Notes: a model not told the origin generated them from the letters alone. A stretch of 64,000 bases of DNA from JAAZZIT01 sp964480525 (GCA_964480525.1 CAYZOV010000006.1:1-64000); one strand, 5' to 3'; shown: positions 52,513-62,891, counted from the stretch's first letter. Made by a program: numbers and translations.

Positions 52513-55500
52513 TTAGATTGTTACGCAACCCTCGTACACGATTTCGGCGTTACCCGAAAGGTAAACTGCGTCGTCTGTGTACTTAATAATGAGGTCGCCA
52601 CCTTTGAGTTTAACGGTTACGTCCTCGTTTTTGTTGCAAATGCCGTTTTCAACAGCAGCCACAACAGCGGCGCAAGCACCTGTTCCGCAAGCCCAAGTTT
52701 CACCTGAACCTCTTTCCCAAACCCTCATTTTAAGAGTTTTTGAGTTTACAACCTGAATAAATTCGGTGTTTACTCTTTCAGGGAAAATCGGGTCAAATTC
52801 AAACTTAGGACCTATGTTTTCAATGTCGATTGCGTCAACGTTCTTTTCAAACACAACGCAGTGCGGATTGCCCATTGAAACGCAGGAAATGTTGTATTCC
52901 TTATCGCCAATCTTAACAGGTGTGTTCACAACCTTATCTGCCTTGATGTCAACAGGGATATTTGCAGGGTTAAGTTCTGCTTTGCCCATATTAACTTTTA
53001 CGCCTACAATATCGCCGCTTCTGTACTGGAGTTCGCAAGTGAGAACGCCGCTAAGGGTTTCGATTGTCATAACGTCCTTGTCAACAAGTCCGTGTACTCT
53101 GAGAAATTTTGCCACGCAACGAATACCGTTACCGCACATTTTGCCCTCTGAACCGTCAAGGTTGAACATTCTCATTTTTGCGTCTGCCACGTCTGACGGG
53201 CAAACCAAAATTACGCCGTCGCCACCGATTCCGAAGTGTCTGTCAGAAAGTTTAAGCGAAAGACCTTCCGGGTTGTCAATCTTCTGGTCGAAACAGTTGA
53301 AGTAGATATAGTCGTTACCGCAACCTTGCATTTTTGTAAATTTAAGGGTTTGTTTTTCGGTTCTCATATCGTTAATGTCAACAAGTTCGGTTGAATCTTC
53401 GGTGTATTTACTCTTGATAGAATCGGCAATTGCGTTAGCTGTGTCGATAGAAGTAAGGCACGGAATATTTCTTTCAACGGTTTTTCTTCTGATTTTAACG
53501 CTATCTCTTGTTGGGATACGACCCTTTGAAGAAGTTGAGATAACGTAAGCGATTTTTCCGCTTTCGATAAGCGTAATTGTATTCTCTTCGGATTCGTGTA
53601 TTTTCTTAACCTCTGTAACAGGGATTCCGTTTTCTTCCAAAACCGTAGCAGTACCCTTTGTTGCGTAAAGGTCAAATCCAAGTTCGTAGAATCTCTTAGC
53701 CGTGTCTGCGATTTCAGGTTTGTCGCTGTTTCTTACCGTGATAAGCACTCCGCCCTTTCTGCCAAGCTTGTAGCCTGCCGCAGTCAGACCCTTATAAAGA
53801 GCTTCTTCAAGAGTGTTCGCAACGCCCAAAACCTCACCTGTTGACTTCATTTCAGGTCCAAGGTGGTTATCTACGTCGATAAGTTTTTCAAAACTGAACA
53901 CAGGAACTTTTACGGCAACATACGGTGGTTTCTTATAAAGACCTGTGCCGAATCCCATATCTTTAAGTTTTTCGCCCAGCATTGCTCTGGTTGCAAGGTC
54001 AACCATTGGAACGCCTGTTACCTTTGAAATATAAGGGATAGTTCTTGAAGAACGTGGGTTTACTTCGATAACGTAAAGTTCTTCGTCGTAAATAAGATAC
54101 TGAATATTTACAAGACCCATTGTGTTAAGTGAAACAGCAAGGTTCTTTGAACATTCGATAATTCTTTCTGTAATCTTGTCGGACACGTTCCATGCAGGGT
54201 AAACAGCGATTGAGTCGCCGGAGTGAATACCTGCTCTTTCGATATGCTCCATAATACCCGGAATAAGGATATCTTCGCCGTCGCAAATTGCGTCAACTTC
54301 GATTTCCGTACCGTTGTAATATTTGTCGATAAGAACAGGGTTTTCGATTCCCTGATTGAGGATAATTTCCATATATTCCTTAATATCGTCGTCGTTGAAA
54401 GCGATAATCATATTCTGACCGCCCAAAACGTATGACGGACGCATAAGAACAGGATACTGGATTTTGTTTGCTACTTCGAGAGCTTCTTCGGCTGTCATAA
54501 CCGTAAAGCCCTCCGGTCTTTTGATTTTATGAAGTTCAAGAAGTTCATCGAATCTTTCTCTATCCTCTGCGGCGTCAATGCTGTCAGGAGGTGTACCCAT
54601 GATATTTACGCCGTTTGCAGAGAGGTATTTTGTCAATTTAATAGCAGTCTGACCGCCGAACGCAACAACTACGCCATAAGGTTTTTCAACGTTGATGATG
54701 TTCATAACATCTTCGTTTGTCAAAGGTTCAAAGTAAAGTCTGTCGGCTGTGTCAAAGTCCGTGGAAACAGTTTCAGGGTTATTATTTACGATTACAACGT
54801 CGAATCCACGTTTTTTCAGCGACCAAACGCACTGAACGGAAGCATAGTCAAATTCGATACCCTGACCGATTCTGATAGGACCCGAACCGAAAACGATAAC
54901 CGTCTTTTTATTAGCAGGTTTATTATGGCGGATAAATATGCTTGCTTCGTCGTCGTTGTCGTAGGTCGAGTAGAAGTACGGTGTTTCGGCAGGAAATTCC
55001 GCTGCGCAAGTGTCAACCATTTTATACGAAACCTTTGCCGGATTTTCGATTTTTTTGCCTGAAAGTCTTTCGATAACCGTATCCGGATAACCCATTTTCT
55101 TAGCTTCGAGGTAGGTTTGTTCGTCAAAGTCGCCTGCGGTGAGGGTTTTTTCCATATTGATAAGGTTAAGAAGTTTATATGTAAACCACTTATCAATCTT
55201 AGTTATATCGAAAATTTCTTCCGGTGTAACGCCACGTCTTAACGCTTCGTAAACTACGAAAAGTCTTTCATCGTCGCAGTTGTGGATTCTCTGTTTGATT
55301 TCCTCGTCGCTCATTGCCATATGTTTTTTACTCATAAGGCAGTCGTGACCGATTTCGGCACCTCTTACGGCTTTCATAATAGCCTGTTCAAAGCTTACGC
55401 CGATTGACATAACTTCGCCTGTTGCTTTCATCTGTGTACCCAAAGTTCTCTTTGCGTAAACGAATTTATCGAAAGGCCACTTAGGAAGTTTGATTACGCA

Positions 55501-56562
55501 GTAGTCGATAGTAGGTTCAAAGCAAGCGTATGTTGTGCCTGTAACGGCATTTTTGATTTCGTCAAGCGTATAACCGATAGCGATTTTTGCGGCAACCTTT
55601 GCGATTGGATAACCTGTTGCTTTTGAAGCCAAAGCCGAAGAACGTGAAACTCTAGGGTTTACTTCGATAACGGCATATTCCATAGAATCAGGGTTAAGAG
55701 CGAACTGGCAGTTGCAACCGCCCTCTACTTCCAAAGCGTCAACAATGCTAAGTGCGGAAGTACGGAGCATTTGGTATTCCTTTGGCGAAAGGGTTACGGC
55801 AGGAGCGATTACGATTGAATCGCCTGTGTGAACGCCAACAGGGTCCATATTTTCCATTGAACAAACTGTGATTGTGTTGCCCTTTGCGTCACGGATAACC
55901 TCGAATTCGATTTCTTTCCAGCCTGCGATACATTTTTCAACAAGAATCTGGGTAATCGGTGAAAGGTAAAGTCCGTTTCGTGCGATTTCACGAAGTTCTT
56001 CTTCGTTATTTACGATACCGCCACCTGTACCGCCCAAAGTAAATGCAGGACGGATAATAAGCGGATAGCCGATACCCTCTTGATTTGCAAACGCAACAGC
56101 GTCCTCAACTGTGTTTACAACAAGCGACGGGATACAAGGCTGGTTAATGGATTCCATTGTGTCCTTAAACATCTGTCTGTCCTCTGCCTTGTCGATTGTT
56201 TCAACCTTTGCGCCCAAAAGCTTAACGCCGTATTTATCCAAAAATCCCTCGGTAGCAAGTTGCATTGAAAGCGTCAGACCTGTCTGACCGCCCAAATTTG
56301 AAAGAATACTGTCAGGACGTTCTTTCTTGATAATTCTCTTAACGGTTTCAAGAGTGAGAGGTTCGATATAAATTTTGTCAGCCATTGCGTGGTCTGTCAT
56401 AATTGTAGCAGGGTTTGAGTTGATGAGGATAACTTCAAGACCTTCTTCTTTCAAAGCTCTGCAAGCCTGTGTTCCGGCATAGTCAAATTCGGCAGCCTGT
56501 CCGATAACGATAGGACCCGAACCGATTACGAGAACTCTCTTAATATCTTTATTCAAAGGCAT
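52513..56562 (-). CDS. carB-dapF: Fused carbamoyl-phosphate synthase large subunit and diaminopimelate epimerase
   Basis: A single 1349-codon reading frame with two complete enzymes. Residues 1 to about 1065 are CarB, with two ATP-grasp halves, the allosteric domain and ITLIESG near its end. It makes carbamoyl phosphate for pyrimidines and arginine. Residues about 1066-1349 are DapF, which converts LL- to meso-diaminopimelate for peptidoglycan and lysine. Both DapF catalytic cysteines are present (MCGNGIRC and WACGTGAC). The junction is DINDMRTEKQTLKFTKMQG. The Met there (codon at 53365-53367) has no ribosome site, so a fused product is expected. GAAAGGA precedes the start. It is cotranscribed with carA, 44 bp upstream. 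Confidence 0.93.
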   Translation of the reverse strand: MPLNKDIKRVLVIGSGPIVIGQAAEFDYAGTQACRALKEEGLEVILINSNPATIMTDHAMADKIYIEPLTLETVKRIIKKERPDSILSNLGGQTGLTLSMQLATEGFLDKYGVKLLGAKVETIDKAEDRQMFKDTMESINQPCIPSLVVNTVEDAVAFANQEGIGYPLIIRPAFTLGGTGGGIVNNEEELREIARNGLYLSPITQILVEKCIAGWKEIEFEVIRDAKGNTITVCSMENMDPVGVHTGDSIVIAPAVTLSPKEYQMLRTSALSIVDALEVEGGCNCQFALNPDSMEYAVIEVNPRVSRSSALASKATGYPIAKVAAKIAIGYTLDEIKNAVTGTTYACFEPTIDYCVIKLPKWPFDKFVYAKRTLGTQMKATGEVMSIGVSFEQAIMKAVRGAEIGHDCLMSKKHMAMSDEEIKQRIHNCDDERLFVVYEALRRGVTPEEIFDITKIDKWFTYKLLNLINMEKTLTAGDFDEQTYLEAKKMGYPDTVIERLSGKKIENPAKVSYKMVDTCAAEFPAETPYFYSTYDNDDEASIFIRHNKPANKKTVIVFGSGPIRIGQGIEFDYASVQCVWSLKKRGFDVVIVNNNPETVSTDFDTADRLYFEPLTNEDVMNIINVEKPYGVVVAFGGQTAIKLTKYLSANGVNIMGTPPDSIDAAEDRERFDELLELHKIKRPEGFTVMTAEEALEVANKIQYPVLMRPSYVLGGQNMIIAFNDDDIKEYMEIILNQGIENPVLIDKYYNGTEIEVDAICDGEDILIPGIMEHIERAGIHSGDSIAVYPAWNVSDKITERIIECSKNLAVSLNTMGLVNIQYLIYDEELYVIEVNPRSSRTIPYISKVTGVPMVDLATRAMLGEKLKDMGFGTGLYKKPPYVAVKVPVFSFEKLIDVDNHLGPEMKSTGEVLGVANTLEEALYKGLTAAGYKLGRKGGVLITVRNSDKPEIADTAKRFYELGFDLYATKGTATVLEENGIPVTEVKKIHESEENTITLIESGKIAYVISTSSKGRIPTRDSVKIRRKTVERNIPCLTSIDTANAIADSIKSKYTEDSTELVDINDMRTEKQTLKFTKMQGCGNDYIYFNCFDQKIDNPEGLSLKLSDRHFGIGGDGVILVCPSDVADAKMRMFNLDGSEGKMCGNGIRCVAKFLRVHGLVDKDVMTIETLSGVLTCELQYRSGDIVGVKVNMGKAELNPANIPVDIKADKVVNTPVKIGDKEYNISCVSMGNPHCVVFEKNVDAIDIENIGPKFEFDPIFPERVNTEFIQVVNSKTLKMRVWERGSGETWACGTGACAAVVAAVENGICNKNEDVTVKLKGGDLIIKYTDDAVYLSGNAEIVYEGCVTI

Positions 56563-56606
56563 TTTAAATCTTCCTTTCGTGTATTTATTCCTAGAATTTT
56601 TTAAAA

Positions 56607-57671
56607 TTACATCATTTCAACGAATTTGTCAAACAGATAACCCGTATCAAGTGGACCGCCGCAGGATTCAGGGATAAACTGTGTAGAAAGTGCAGGGATA
56701 TTTGTATACTCAATACCCTCGACGGTTTTGTCGTTTGCGTTTGTAAAGCTGACTTTTGCGTTTGACGGAAGTGTGCTTTCGTCAACGACATATCCGTGGT
56801 TTTGGGTTGTTATGTATGTTCTGCCTGTATTAAGGTCGATAGCAGGCTGGTTTGCGCCTCTGTGTCCGTAGAACATTTTTTCAACCTTTGCGCCGTTTGC
56901 AAGCGCCAAAACAAGGTGTCCCAGACACACGCCCATTACAGGAATTTTTTCTTCGCAGAGTTTTTTAACCGTATCGATTACGTCTTTGTTTTCCGCAGGA
57001 TTTCCGCCGCCGTTTGAAAGAAGTACGCCGTCAACGCCAAGTTCTTTGATTCTTTCAAAACTTGTGTTTGCAGGCAAAACGGTTACTTCGCAATTACGTT
57101 TAAGAAGTTCGTTTTTAAGGCTGTTTTTAAGTCCCAAGTCAAGCACGGCAACCTTTTTGTTTACTTCGCCATTCGGTGCATAAACCTTTTCTTCTTTGCA
57201 GGTTGTGTTTTCAACCGCACCGATAATTTTATAATTTTTAAGTTCGGAAAGGTTAAGTTCGGCTTTTTCGCCTGTTACGATTTTGCCGTTCATTACGCCG
57301 TTTTCACGGATTATTCTTGTGAGGGCTCTGGTGTCGATTCCGTAAAGTCCCACAACGCCTTTTTCCTTTAAAAAAGTGTCAAGAGTTTCCTCGCAACGGA
57401 AATTGCTCGGTTCTTGACACCATTCTCTAACAATATATCCTTTCAGATGACATTTATCGCTTTCTGCGTCAGAAACAGTTACCCCGTAATTTCCGATAGA
57501 CGGGAATGTCTGAACAACGATTTGTCCGTAAAAGCTAGGGTCTGTCAAGTTCTCAACATAGCCTACCATAGAAGTGTTGAAAACAATTTCGCCGACAGCT
57601 TCACCGCTGCAGCCAAAGCTTTTGCCTTCAAAAATGTTTCCGTTTTCCAAAATCAAATATGCTTTTTCCAC
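56607..57671 (-). CDS. carA: Carbamoyl-phosphate synthase small subunit
   Basis: A 354-residue glutaminase subunit that feeds ammonia from glutamine to CarB. The C-terminal class I amidotransferase has the nucleophile Cys in MGVCLGHL, and downstream His and Glu in the expected places. The N-terminal CPSase small domain starts at MEKAYLILENG. The start is GTG 57671 behind AGGAGG. It is the first gene of the carA-carB/dapF operon. Confidence 0.95.
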   Translation of the reverse strand: MEKAYLILENGNIFEGKSFGCSGEAVGEIVFNTSMVGYVENLTDPSFYGQIVVQTFPSIGNYGVTVSDAESDKCHLKGYIVREWCQEPSNFRCEETLDTFLKEKGVVGLYGIDTRALTRIIRENGVMNGKIVTGEKAELNLSELKNYKIIGAVENTTCKEEKVYAPNGEVNKKVAVLDLGLKNSLKNELLKRNCEVTVLPANTSFERIKELGVDGVLLSNGGGNPAENKDVIDTVKKLCEEKIPVMGVCLGHLVLALANGAKVEKMFYGHRGANQPAIDLNTGRTYITTQNHGYVVDESTLPSNAKVSFTNANDKTVEGIEYTNIPALSTQFIPESCGGPLDTGYLFDKFVEMM

Positions 57672-57722
57672 TTTGAAAACCTCCTGTAAAAAATTTGATT
57701 AGAAAAAATCTTTATCTTTTCT

Positions 57723-57751
57723 ATTATACAACACTCTCGGCTTATTCGCAA
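57723..57751 (-). promoter_or_regulatory. Sigma-A promoter of carA
   Basis: Minus strand: TTGCGA (57751-57746), 17-bp spacer, TATAAT (57728-57723). No PyrR or arginine box was recognised. Confidence 0.78.
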
Positions 57752-57984
57752 GTGCTTTTTCCTAATATTTTATTTTTCTTAATATTTCCAAAAAGCATTG
57801 GCAAAATTTCGCTTTCGGGCGAAGTTTAACAGAAAATTTCATCTTCAATATTATACAATATTTCCTTAAATCTGTAAAGAGAATTGGCGTAATTTTTCCA
57901 CGAAAAGATTTACTAAACTTTAAAATACTTCGCCCCTATTGTTTTGTGAAAGTCTACAAACCGACTTTATTTTTACAAAAGTCC

Positions 57985-58013
57985 TTGACAAATGCCTTTG
58001 ATAAGTCTATACT
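57985..58013 (+). promoter_or_regulatory. Sigma-A promoter of glnN
   Basis: TTGACA (57985-57990), 17-bp spacer, TATACT (58008-58013). Confidence 0.88.
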
Positions 58014-58032
58014 ATTTAATAGGTATTCTCTG

Positions 58033-58065
58033 TTGTGAACTTGTTGTGAAGTTCGCAATTTTTTT
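58033..58065 (+). terminator. Terminator inside the glnN leader
   Basis: TTGTGAACTT pairs with AAGTTCGCAA (one G-T pair, 6-nt loop) and runs straight into seven T. It lies between the promoter and the ATG, so it should attenuate the gene unless overridden. Confidence 0.75.
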
Positions 58066-58114
58066 AGATATTTATGCTTTCTCAAAAGCTTATTATTTTA
58101 ACGGAGGGCTTTTT

Positions 58115-60202
58115 ATGACCAATATTTCCGAAATTTTTGCAAGCGACGTTTTTAATCTTCACGTTATGAAAGAACGTCTGCCAAAGGAAACATTCAAGGC
58201 GCTTATGAAAACCATAAACGACGGCGAACACCTTACAAGTCAGGTTGCAAGCGTTGTAGCAAACGCCATGAAAGACTGGGCGGTGGAACGTGGAGTTACG
58301 CATTACACCCATTGGTTCCAGCCGATGACGGGCATTACAGCGGAAAAGCACGACAGTTTCATCACCCCTGACGGTCAGGGCGGTGTTATTATGGAATTTT
58401 CGGGCAAAGAACTTATGAAAGGCGAACCTGACGCTTCGTCGTTTCCGTCGGGCGGACTTCGTGCAACCTTTGAAGCCAGAGGTTACACGGCGTGGGACCC
58501 TACTTCATACGCATTTATAAAGGAAAAAACCCTTTGTATTCCTACGGCGTTTTGTTCCTATAACGGCGACGCTTTAGACAAGAAAACTCCGCTTTTGCGT
58601 TCAATGAACGCCATAAACAAGTCCGCAACACGAATTTTGAAGCTTTTGGGCAACGACGTTGACAGCGTTATTTCAAACGTAGGACCTGAACAGGAATATT
58701 TCCTTATCGACCGTGAAATGTACGCAAAACGCAAGGACTTGATTTTGACGGGCAGAACCCTTTACGGAGCGCCTGCGCCAAAGGGTCAGGAACTTGACGA
58801 CCATTATTTCGGCACAATCAAAACCAGAGTTGCCGCATATATGGACGACATAGACCACCAGTTGTGGAAGCTTGGCATTTACGCAAAGACAAAACACAAC
58901 GAAGCCGCACCTGCACAGCACGAACTTGCGCCTGTGTTTGAAACAACTAATATTGCAACCGACCACAACCAGCTTACGATGGAAATTATGAAGCGTACCG
59001 CAAGGAAGCACGGTTTTAAGTGTTTACTTCACGAAAAGCCTTTTGCGGGCGTAAACGGAAGCGGTAAGCACAACAACTGGTCAATTTCAACAAACAAAGG
59101 TGCAAACCTTTTAGAACCGGGTAAAACTCCGTCGGAAAACGCACAGTTTTTGCTGTTTTTAGCTGCAACAGTCAAGGCTGTAAACGACCATCAGGATTTG
59201 CTCAGGGCGACGGTTGCTACGGCGGGAAACGACCACCGACTTGGCGGAAACGAAGCTCCGCCGGCGATTATTTCGGTATTTTTGGGCGACGAATTGACGG
59301 AAATTATCGAATCTATCGTAAAAGGAACGCACTATAAAGGCAGAGCAATGGACAAAATGGAAATCGGCGTTGACGTTTTGCCGAACTTCCCGAAAGACAC
59401 AACGGACAGAAACAGAACTTCGCCGTTTGCGTTTACGGGCAACAAGTTTGAATTTCGTTCGCCGGGTTCAAAACTTTCGGTGGCAGGTCCTAACACGGTG
59501 ATAAACACCATTGTTGCGGACGTTTTGGACGAATTTTACGAAGAATTAAAGGACGCCGAGGACTTGCAGGACGCAATGGACGCTCTCATCAAAAAGACGT
59601 TCAGCGAAAACATGAATATTATTTTTAACGGCGACGGTTATTCAAACGAGTGGGTAAAACTTGCGGAAGAAAGAGGACTTTTGAACTTGAAATCCGCTCC
59701 CGAAGCGATTCCGTATCTTGCAAGCAACAAAAACATTGCACTTTTTGAAAGACACGGTGTTTATTCCGCAACGGAATTGCACTCAAGAGTGGAAATTTTG
59801 CTTGACGAATACTGCAAGGTTATAAATATCGAAGCAAAAACCATGCTTGACATGGCGAAAAAGGACATTTTGCCGGCGGTTTCGTCGTATGTCAAGGAAC
59901 TTTCATCAACCGCCAGACTTGCTAAGGAAATCGACGTGAGAGCTGAATTTGAAATTTCAATGGCGAAACGCCTGACGACGCTTTCAAGCGATATGTACAA
60001 CAAAATGAACGTTCTTGAATTAAAGCTTTCAAAGACGGCGGAAATTAAAAACGACGTTAAGAAACTAAGCACATATTATCACGACGAAATTTTTACGGCT
60101 ATGCAGAATTTGAGAGCCGTAGCCGACGAAATTGAAACCCTCGTAGGCGAAAAATACTGGCCGTATCCTACATACAGTTCTTTGCTGTTTTACACGGTTT
60201 AA
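58115..60202 (+). CDS. glnN: Glutamine synthetase type III
   Basis: A 695-residue cytoplasmic enzyme that makes glutamine from glutamate, ammonia and ATP. The large size and the motifs EQEYFLIDREM, NEAAPAQHELAP, GVNGSGKHNNWS and GNDHRLGGNEAPP identify the GSIII family, common in anaerobic Firmicutes and Bacteroides. GGAGGG (58103-58108) sets the start at ATG 58115. The longer frame from 57992 starts upstream of the promoter -10 box. A leader terminator suggests nitrogen-responsive antitermination. Confidence 0.97.
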   Translation: MTNISEIFASDVFNLHVMKERLPKETFKALMKTINDGEHLTSQVASVVANAMKDWAVERGVTHYTHWFQPMTGITAEKHDSFITPDGQGGVIMEFSGKELMKGEPDASSFPSGGLRATFEARGYTAWDPTSYAFIKEKTLCIPTAFCSYNGDALDKKTPLLRSMNAINKSATRILKLLGNDVDSVISNVGPEQEYFLIDREMYAKRKDLILTGRTLYGAPAPKGQELDDHYFGTIKTRVAAYMDDIDHQLWKLGIYAKTKHNEAAPAQHELAPVFETTNIATDHNQLTMEIMKRTARKHGFKCLLHEKPFAGVNGSGKHNNWSISTNKGANLLEPGKTPSENAQFLLFLAATVKAVNDHQDLLRATVATAGNDHRLGGNEAPPAIISVFLGDELTEIIESIVKGTHYKGRAMDKMEIGVDVLPNFPKDTTDRNRTSPFAFTGNKFEFRSPGSKLSVAGPNTVINTIVADVLDEFYEELKDAEDLQDAMDALIKKTFSENMNIIFNGDGYSNEWVKLAEERGLLNLKSAPEAIPYLASNKNIALFERHGVYSATELHSRVEILLDEYCKVINIEAKTMLDMAKKDILPAVSSYVKELSSTARLAKEIDVRAEFEISMAKRLTTLSSDMYNKMNVLELKLSKTAEIKNDVKKLSTYYHDEIFTAMQNLRAVADEIETLVGEKYWPYPTYSSLLFYTV

Positions 60203-60212
60203 AATTAAAAGA

Positions 60213-60248
60213 TTAAAGCTGTTTGCTAAATGCGGACAGCTTTTTTTG
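60213..60248 (+). terminator. Terminator of glnN
   Basis: AAAGCTGT / ACAGCTTT followed by TTTTT. Confidence 0.75.
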
Positions 60249-60255
60249 TTACAAA

Positions 60256-60292
60256 AAAACTCCCTGTCGATTGGCAGAGAGTTTTTTAAAAG
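60256..60292. terminator. Terminator of the riboswitch-linked ATPase gene
   Basis: AAAACTCCCTG / CAGAGAGTTTT with an A-run on the left, placed at the 3' end of the minus-strand gene. Confidence 0.7.
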
Positions 60293-60299
60293 AGGAAAA

Positions 60300-62891
60300 T
60301 TATTTTTTCTTAAAATAGGTGATATTTTTTATAATCTGAATAACCACGGTCGGGGCAACAGCAAGCGCCAGCATAGAAAGAAGAAGTTTGCCCGAAAGTG
60401 CGGTTACGCCGAACACGCCGTAAAGAGGTGTGGTGAAAAGTGCGATTGACAAGAACAACACGCCTGCAAAAAACGCAACAAGGCTGAACGGATTTGAAGT
60501 AAATCCCAAAACGTTAATCGGCTTTTTGCCACGGCAGTTAAAGCAATGGAAAAGACGTGCAAGGCAGAGGGTCGAAAACGCCATTGTGCTTGCAAGCACG
60601 GAATTTTTGTCGGCGCCGTAACCCAAATGGTACGCCACAACAGTGGAAATTGTTATCAAAATTCCGATAAGGGCGGTGTCTTGGAGAAATTTTTTATCCA
60701 TAATTGATTCCCCTGTTTTTCGTGGCTTTTCGTCAAGAAGATTGCCGTCGGCGTTTTCCATACTGATAGCGATAGCAGGCAAAGAATCGGTGAGAAGATT
60801 TATAAACAAAAGCTGAACTGCGGTGAAAGGTGCGGAAAATCCACGGATAACCGTATACAAAACAGCAAGAATACCTGCTAAGTTACCTGTTAGTAGGAAT
60901 TTTATAGAATTTTTTATATTTGCGTAAATGCTTCTGCCGTTTGCAACGGATTTAATAATTGTGGCGAAATTGTCGTCGGTGAGAATCATTGTGGCAGCGT
61001 CTTTGCTGACTTCCGTACCCGTAATTCCCATTGCCACGCCCACGTCGGCTTTTTTAAGCGCCGGGGCGTCGTTTACGCCGTCGCCCGTCATAGCGACAAC
61101 ATTTCCCAAATCCTGCCAGAGGGTTACTATACGGATTTTGTGGCTTGGGTTTACTCTTGCGTAAACGCTGACTTTCGGAAGAATTTTTATAAGTTCTTCG
61201 TCGGAAATGTTTTCAAGTTCGGTGCCGTCAAGAGCAAGGTCGCCGTCTTTGAAAATGCCGATTTCTCTTGCGATTGCCGTAGCCGTCACCTTATGGTCGC
61301 CCGTAATCATAATCGGTTTTATGCCTGCACGCAAACAGTCCGCAACCGCCTGTTTGCTTTCGTCCCTCGGCGGGTCGGTCATTGCGCAAAGACCGATAAA
61401 CGTAAATTCGTCCTCGTCGGCAATTTCAAGGGAAGTTTTGTTATCCCATTGTTTAAAGCAAAACGCCAGCACTCGCATACCTTTATTAGAATAAGCGTCG
61501 TTTTGTTTTGCGATTTTTTCTTTATCAAAATCTGTTATGTCACGGATTTGTCCGTCGTCGTAGATTTTAGAAAGTTTCGGCAAAATGTTATCCGTCGCCC
61601 CTTTTGTAAACATAACGGCTTTATCGTCAATGTTATAAAGGGTACTCATAAGTTTTCGGTCGCTGTCGAAAGGAATTTCGCTTACACGGTTATATGTGCT
61701 TCTGAATTTGTTACATTCTAAAGCCCCTGCAAATTCGATAAGAGCGGTTTCGGTCGGATCGCCGATTGTACCCTCTCTTGAGAAAACGGCGTCGCAACAC
61801 AAACACATTGCCATATCAAGAGGTTTGCTGATTTTTTGTCTGCCCGTTACGTTTTCGCCGTCGAAGAAAACTTCACGGACGGTCATTTTATTTTTTGTGA
61901 GAGTACCCGTTTTGTCCGAACAAATAACGCTGACGCAACCCAAACCCTCAACGGCTTTAAGGTCTTTAATTACGGCGTTTTCTTCCGCCATTTTGCGTGT
62001 TCCGATTGCAAGGGAAATTGTCACGATAGACGACAGCGCTTCGGGAATTGCGGCGACTGCGAGAGCAACGGCAAACATTAGTGCGTCAAGAATTTCTTCG
62101 CCCCTCAAAACAGTCAGAGCCATAACGATTGCACATATAATTAAAATTGCAATAGAGAGATTTTTTGAAAATTTATCAAGGCTTTTTTGAAGCGGGGTCG
62201 CCTTGCTTTCAGCCTTGTTAATCATTGTGGCAATTTTGCCGATTTCGGTGTCCATAGCCGTATGAGTAACAATAATCGCCCCACGTCCTGCGGTGATAAG
62301 CGAACCCGAAAAAATGCTGTTTGTACGGTCGCCCAACATAACTTCGCCGTCGGCGGTGATTGGGTCGGTGTGCTTTTCAACGCTGTTGCTTTCACCTGTC
62401 AGGGAACTTTCGTTGGCCATAAGACCTGCTGATTCAATAACCCTGCCGTCTGCGGCGGCAATACTGCCCGCTTCGAGCAAAAGCATATCACCCACAACAA
62501 CTTCTTTTGCGGGGATTTCCAGAATTTCGCCGTTACGCACGACTTTTGCCACAGGCGACGACATTGCCCTAAGTGCGTCCAGAGATTTTTGCGCCTTAAA
62601 ATGCTGAACCGTACCGATTATGGCGTTCATGACGATTACGCCGATAATAACAAACGTGCTTTCCACGTTGTCGGTGACAGCCGACAGCACGGCGCAAATT
62701 ATGAGTATAATTACCAAAAGGTCGGCGAACTGGTTAAGAAAAACCTTGATTACGCCGTCGTTTTTGGCTTGGGCTATTTCGTTATAGCCGTTTTGTTCAA
62801 GGCGTTTTGCGGCTTCGCTTTTTGAAATTCCGCCCCTGCCTGTGGACAGTTTTTCCATAGTTTCGTCAACGCCCATTTTGTAAAAATCCAT
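60300..62891 (-). CDS. Cation-exporting P-type ATPase under a Mn2+ riboswitch
   Basis: An 863-residue P2-type pump. Motifs are LTGESNS (actuator), PEALSSIVT in the fourth membrane segment (Ala where the other pump has Gly), phosphorylation site DKTGTLTKNK and hinge TGDGVNDAPA. About ten membrane segments are present. Sequence alone would say calcium-type ATPase, but the yybP-ykoY riboswitch in the leader senses Mn2+, so manganese export (possibly with Ca2+) is likely. The start at ATG 62891 has GGAGGA. The longer frame reaches into the riboswitch. Confidence 0.92.
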   Translation of the reverse strand: MDFYKMGVDETMEKLSTGRGGISKSEAAKRLEQNGYNEIAQAKNDGVIKVFLNQFADLLVIILIICAVLSAVTDNVESTFVIIGVIVMNAIIGTVQHFKAQKSLDALRAMSSPVAKVVRNGEILEIPAKEVVVGDMLLLEAGSIAAADGRVIESAGLMANESSLTGESNSVEKHTDPITADGEVMLGDRTNSIFSGSLITAGRGAIIVTHTAMDTEIGKIATMINKAESKATPLQKSLDKFSKNLSIAILIICAIVMALTVLRGEEILDALMFAVALAVAAIPEALSSIVTISLAIGTRKMAEENAVIKDLKAVEGLGCVSVICSDKTGTLTKNKMTVREVFFDGENVTGRQKISKPLDMAMCLCCDAVFSREGTIGDPTETALIEFAGALECNKFRSTYNRVSEIPFDSDRKLMSTLYNIDDKAVMFTKGATDNILPKLSKIYDDGQIRDITDFDKEKIAKQNDAYSNKGMRVLAFCFKQWDNKTSLEIADEDEFTFIGLCAMTDPPRDESKQAVADCLRAGIKPIMITGDHKVTATAIAREIGIFKDGDLALDGTELENISDEELIKILPKVSVYARVNPSHKIRIVTLWQDLGNVVAMTGDGVNDAPALKKADVGVAMGITGTEVSKDAATMILTDDNFATIIKSVANGRSIYANIKNSIKFLLTGNLAGILAVLYTVIRGFSAPFTAVQLLFINLLTDSLPAIAISMENADGNLLDEKPRKTGESIMDKKFLQDTALIGILITISTVVAYHLGYGADKNSVLASTMAFSTLCLARLFHCFNCRGKKPINVLGFTSNPFSLVAFFAGVLFLSIALFTTPLYGVFGVTALSGKLLLSMLALAVAPTVVIQIIKNITYFKKK

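Noticed and set aside
53365..53367. Separate start codon for dapF inside the carB frame
   Set aside because: No ribosome site precedes this ATG and no stop separates the domains, so a fused protein is the simpler reading.
60300..62891. Simple calcium ATPase annotation
   Set aside because: The leader carries the manganese riboswitch, so calcium as the sole substrate is not supported.
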